In this document: positions 59,809 through 64,000 of the stretch, piece after piece
Layout of the letters: each line of letters opens with the position of its first letter
Position numbering within the stretch: the first letter of the stretch is position 1
DNA from: Aralia elata
Lineage: Eukaryota > Streptophyta > Magnoliopsida > Apiales > Araliaceae
Assembly: GCA_034770075.1 (NCBI GenBank)
Contig: CM068384.1
Coordinates: forward strand, 98,580,433 to 98,644,432
DNA: 64,000 bases
Direction of reading: 5' to 3'
Notes under the pieces: model-generated
Told to the model about the DNA's origin: nothing
Seen by the model: the letters and a program-made list of their open reading frames with translations, nothing else
Databases searched by the model: none
Made by a program: the position numbers and the translations under genes

Positions 59809-61703
59809 GCCTAAGGAACACAATAGAAAATTGATTAGAAATACACTCAACATGGCGAAAATCATGATATAATAACCATCAACATATTAAAAGAATTTCC
59901 AATGCATCCAACTTGAAAAGTTGATACCTTTATCCAACCAAAGTAGAAGCTACCCACTAAACTGTCAAATAAGTAATTGGATTAATGGCATTCTTGAATT
60001 ATACTGAAGTTGCAAACCAAACAATAAATAATGAAAGGGATGGATTCACCACAAATACTTAAGCACACATTCTGAGAGAGAAACAACAGGGAAGGGTATT
60101 TCAACTAGAATTTCTATGAACTAAATGCGGAGACGAAAGGCTTTTCATTAGAATTTAAAATACAGCTGACATTCCATTCTTGATTCTTATTCCTCATTCA
60201 GCAGAAAATACAAAGATTGCTGCCAAAGTTGTTATGTGCTAATGTAACGGGGATCGTGTTCAGCATTTGAACATGAATAAGATCGAAGAGGAGACTTGAT
60301 TTCTTCTCAAGTCTACTCTGAATACAATGAAAGAAAACTAGTTTTATTCGATGGAAGCAAGAACTACCATTGAGTTAGATAAACTAACGTTTTCTAATAC
60401 AAAGAAAAAGCGTCATAATTTTGTTGTAAACATCATCATCAATTAGAGAAAAGGACTCCAACCGTAAGAACTTAACAACCCCTAAAAATAAGCTGCCTAA
60501 TTTAAATAGAGATAAACCTATTTTCCCATACTTCTACACAACTAGTTGACCATTTCCAAAATAATCTAAACAAGATAAATCCAAGCTCGAACTAATAACA
60601 AATAAACTACTACCCACTACCACTAACTTCCACATAACTTGCAGTATAACACGCAGGCATGGGCCGCATGGCTAATGCATAGAATCAGTCCATAAACACA
60701 TGAGCATCTAAAGACTATACATATACTAGCTTTCGACTGGAACTGAGGAGGGCTGGGTAGACCCATACTTATGTAGGTCAAAGAAACTCAAATGTGCCAA
60801 AGTTGGCCAATGAAAAAGTAAGGCAGTAAAGGGTCCTAAGGGAAATGTTGTAGAGTACAAGCATCAAATACCAAATTATCATTGCAAATCTGCAAATATG
60901 GCCAAGAAAAGAAAAAATGGACTTGCAGGTAGTAACATATTAACTGCATGATACAGCCAGAGGAAAAGATTGTACTCCCTCCGTCCCAAAATTAATTTGC
61001 TCAGTTTTGATTAAATCGGAGAAGGAAATTTCGAATGAATGATGATCCACCGATTTGGATTTGCGGTCAAGAAAATAAAAAAGTTCCTTCCTCCATAGTT
61101 GTCTTGTGAATGCATAGGATAAAAAAATAACACTCCTTCCTCCATAGTTGCCCTCGAAAGCACGACCACACTCATTTATTACCCTCTCTCTCCACTATTT
61201 TATTATTTCAATAAAAAGAAAAAAAAATAACACTGTTAAATTTGTTATCAGAAGTACGGCCACACTCATTTTCATCCTCTATCTTCCCTTTATTTTTATG
61301 AATAATGCTAAAGACACAAACTATTTTACAAACATTTTACAAACTTGCTGATGTGGCAACTGTTGTATTGGTAATAGTGTTGTAATGGGGAGATATTTTT
61401 TTAACTATTACCAATACAACAGTGCCACATCAACAAGTTTGTAAAATGTTTTGTAAAATAGTTTGTGTCTCTAGCATTACTCTTATTTTATTACTTAAAT
61501 AAGAAGAAAAAAAGTAAGAAGATTAATTAAAACAAATAAAATCATAATTCAATAGTTAAGAATGAAAATTTTAAAAATAATTTTTTTTTAAAAATTAATT
61601 TTTTAAATTAAGGCAAATAAAATTAGACGGAAAGAGTATATGACAAATTATGTTAAATATTCACATGTATAAATATAAATAGATATAAGGATGTAATAAA
61701 GAA

Positions 61704-61737
<34 letters not shown>

Positions 61738-63809
61738 TTGCTTATTTTATCGCTTCAATTTTATTATATCACGAACTTATAATTAAAATAAAATTAGAGA
61801 ACATATAAATTATATTTTTAAAAAATTATCCAATAAAATATAAATAAATTTTATGAGTCTTGATAATACATGATTATACTTTTTATATATGAGATATATA
61901 AAAATTAAGAAAGAATTCAGGACACTATTATTTTATTTTATCTCTTAAAATTTTACGTTACGATTTAATTTCGTCATGAAATTTATCATGTATACCATTA
62001 TTTTCATTTTATATTTATTGTTTAAAGAAGTTTTCTTAGCTTGCTCATTTATTTGGAACATAATTTTTACTTTTTTTGTTTTTTGCGGTAACATTTACAC
62101 TCTGTTTCTGAGTTTTGGACGGAAAAGAAAAGAATAGAAAACTTAAATTAAAACAAAAAAGAAAAGAATATAAAACTTGAAATTTTCCTTTGTGTTGTTT
62201 CTGAGTTTTTAATAGAAAAGAATAGAAAATTTTAAAAATTTCTTTTCTTGCGTTTTTGAGTTCCAATGAAAAGAAAAGAAAAATATCACTTTTATAAATT
62301 TACCTTTCTATTAATTATAACCATTGAACCATGAATAAAAATATGCAAGATAAATTTAACCAAAGAAAAAATTCCATAATCAAACACAAATATCCAAATA
62401 AATGTTAAACAAAAACTACTTCTACAAAGTCATTGTCATACTATATCCAAAAGTCATCAAACATAATCTGTATTAAATGGGAAAAGAAGATACCACCTTT
62501 GTTCCATAAAGAGAATTTAATTTAGTTTCTTTTTCTTTGTTTCGAGAGAAAAAGAGTTTTATTTATTTTTATAGAAATATAAAATAACAATTCATTCACG
62601 TTTATCAACGAACATAAAATTAAAAAATATATATATTATTAAAATTTTTAAATTATGAAAATAAGACTTTTTATATAAAAAAATGGAAGAGATACTATTA
62701 ACTAAAGCTAAAAGAGAAAACATGTGCTTTACTTGCTTAAAAATCGATTAATAACAATTTACAACTTGAAATTTGACTAATAAATTTTGGAGTCTAGAGA
62801 TCGAAGAAAATATCTGAGTTGATTGAACAAGACTTTAAAGTCTTCATGCTAGCAAGGAATAAATTGCAGCTATTTTATTGGAAAAATATGGAAGAAATGA
62901 TTCTTTAGTATCTTATTTGACAATTAACAAATAAAATAAAATAAAAAGAGTTTACTATTTTAGAATAAGTATGTAACAAGGCCTAAAATAATATTCTTCG
63001 AAGAATCTCATTTACTAGGAAAAAAATTCCAATAAAATCTCATTTCTTTTTACAGTAGTAGTCTGCCAAATTGTTTTTAACGAAGATTCACTAATGAAGA
63101 AAATTAAAATCTATATTCCACTGCTGTGAAGAACCCTTACATAGTTGCATGTAAAGTACTTAGTTCTTTACTAGAAAAGATAAAGGTAATTGATCCACTA
63201 ATGAATCTGATTTGCTTCTACATGGGAGAGAGAAAGAAAGAAAGACGTTAGGTTTAGTAGATAAAAACAAATTGGGGACATGAGTTTGTAATTTAAAATT
63301 TATTATATTGAAAGTTGAGGATAATATGAGAATTATAAAAATATTACTTATTCCAATTTCTTTTCCGTCCAAATCATGCCAATTTTGGACGGAAAACTTT
63401 GGCAGGAAAAGTGACCAAGTTTTCTATCCATTTCTTTTCTTTTCCGTTTATTAAAAAAACTCAGAAACATAGGAATTGGAAAGAAAACTTAAATTTTCCG
63501 TGCATTTCTTTTCTTTTCTGGCCATTTTAAAACTCAGAAACAGAGCGTTAATTTAGGCCTCGTAGGACTCTTTTGGTGTGTTGACTGTATGGTGGCACTT
63601 AAAATGAATTTTACTACTAACCCTTTGGATTTTACGTTAAAAATGAAACAAGTTAGGTAAGGTGCCATACACAAGGTGGTTGATAATCCTCGCATCACAT
63701 GTCCCAACAACCCTTATCCCACCACACATATATATATATATATATATACACACACACCTGAAACATTTAGAGAGAAAATAAAGAGTTTAAGATTGAGACA
63801 GGGAGAGAA

Positions 63810-64000
63810 ATGGGGAAAAGCATAAGCGAAATTGGAGTAGAAGCACTAATGGGAGCTGGATTAGGAGAATTGGAGGCCAAAAGATTAGATTTTGAGCTAA
63901 AACACGCAATTGATCGAACCGGTGGTCTTACTAATTCGGGACCCCAAGGAGCTATGGCGTGAGCTCATGGCTCGGAGGTTATTGGAACCATCGCACCCAC
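63810..64000 (+). pseudogene. Start of second AAE copy, one-base frameshift, cut by window end
   Basis: The first 37 or so codons are identical to the AAE gene at 30,827 (MGKSISEIGVEALMGAGLGE...). An extra G near 63,939 (ATTCGGGACCCC against ATTCGGACCCC) then shifts the frame within exon 1. Only about 190 bp of the exon is in the window, so it cannot be said whether the rest of the gene is present downstream. The frameshift lies in a short G run, a common error site. Confidence 0.8.

Larger units (their letters stand above)
58143..64000 (+). repeat. Second copy of 25,292-31,020 (direct orientation)
   Basis: The segment is collinear with 25,292-31,020 from the TAF7 exon 3 edge through the intergenic transposons into AAE exon 1. 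The coordinate offset is 32,851 at the left end, 32,964 at 26,161, 32,971 at 26,837 and 32,983 at 30,827. The first 0.87 kb thus carries a net 113 extra bases and the remaining 4.7 kb only 19. Beyond about 59,150 the copies differ by scattered SNPs and microsatellite lengths only. Every transposon insertion is shared. The left boundary is lost in the N gap and the right one is outside the window. A haplotype contig placed in tandem explains this as well as a true recent duplication. Confidence 0.95.

Overview
This is nuclear DNA of a flowering plant, almost certainly a eudicot. Genes are split by many short introns. The long intergenic spaces are AT-rich and filled with (AT)n microsatellites, Stowaway- and hAT-like MITEs, SINEs and fold-back elements. 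There are no operons, CRISPR arrays, rRNA genes or convincing tRNA genes. All gene models below were built by hand from reading frame, splice-site phase and remembered protein families; no database was searched.

Layout. (1) 1,988-5,706, minus: a complete eight-exon IQM2-like IQ-motif protein with a 5' UTR intron and a TATA box. (2) 5.7-24.4 kb: a gene-poor stretch with two kinds of MITE, a SINE with a perfect 14-bp target-site duplication (TSD), a second SINE with an 11-bp TSD, a near-400-bp fold-back, and a diverged 1.1-kb tandem duplication. (3) 24,416-26,837, minus: TAF7, a TFIID subunit. (4) 30,827-39,085, plus: a complete 14-exon peroxisomal acyl-activating enzyme (AAE18/AAE17 type, 730 aa), divergent from TAF7 across a 4-kb MITE-rich intergenic region. 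(5) 41,059-42,600, minus: an intronless polyamine uptake transporter of PUT4 type. (6) 43-51 kb: repeats, including a 1.3-kb long-TIR element, a 0.8-kb fold-back and three palindromic units of the CACTA-subterminal kind. (7) 51.3-54.6 kb, minus: an EIX2-like LRR receptor-like protein recognisable from end to end but with its frame broken many times. (8) 58,043-58,142: exactly 100 N. (9) 58,143-64,000: a second, near-identical copy of 25,292-31,020 (most of TAF7, the intergenic region and the start of the AAE gene), cut off by the gap on the left and the window end on the right.

The two most useful conclusions concern the history and quality of the locus. First, the gene set matches two Arabidopsis neighbourhoods as I remember them: TAF7/AAE18 (At1g55300/At1g55320) and IQM2/PUT4 (At3g13600/At3g13620). 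This suggests an ancestral block that was later divided between duplicated regions in Arabidopsis. Second, the sequence flanking the N gap carries a great excess of small insertions: copy 2 has about 113 extra bases in its first 0.87 kb, against 19 in the next 4.7 kb. The second TAF7/AAE copy and the broken receptor gene may therefore be assembly or polishing artefacts rather than biology.

I found no previously undescribed multi-gene system. What stands out is a GC-AG intron and a possible SKI-type peroxisomal signal in the AAE gene, a 15-bp in-frame duplication inside a transporter membrane segment, and several large hairpins that could be small-RNA sources.
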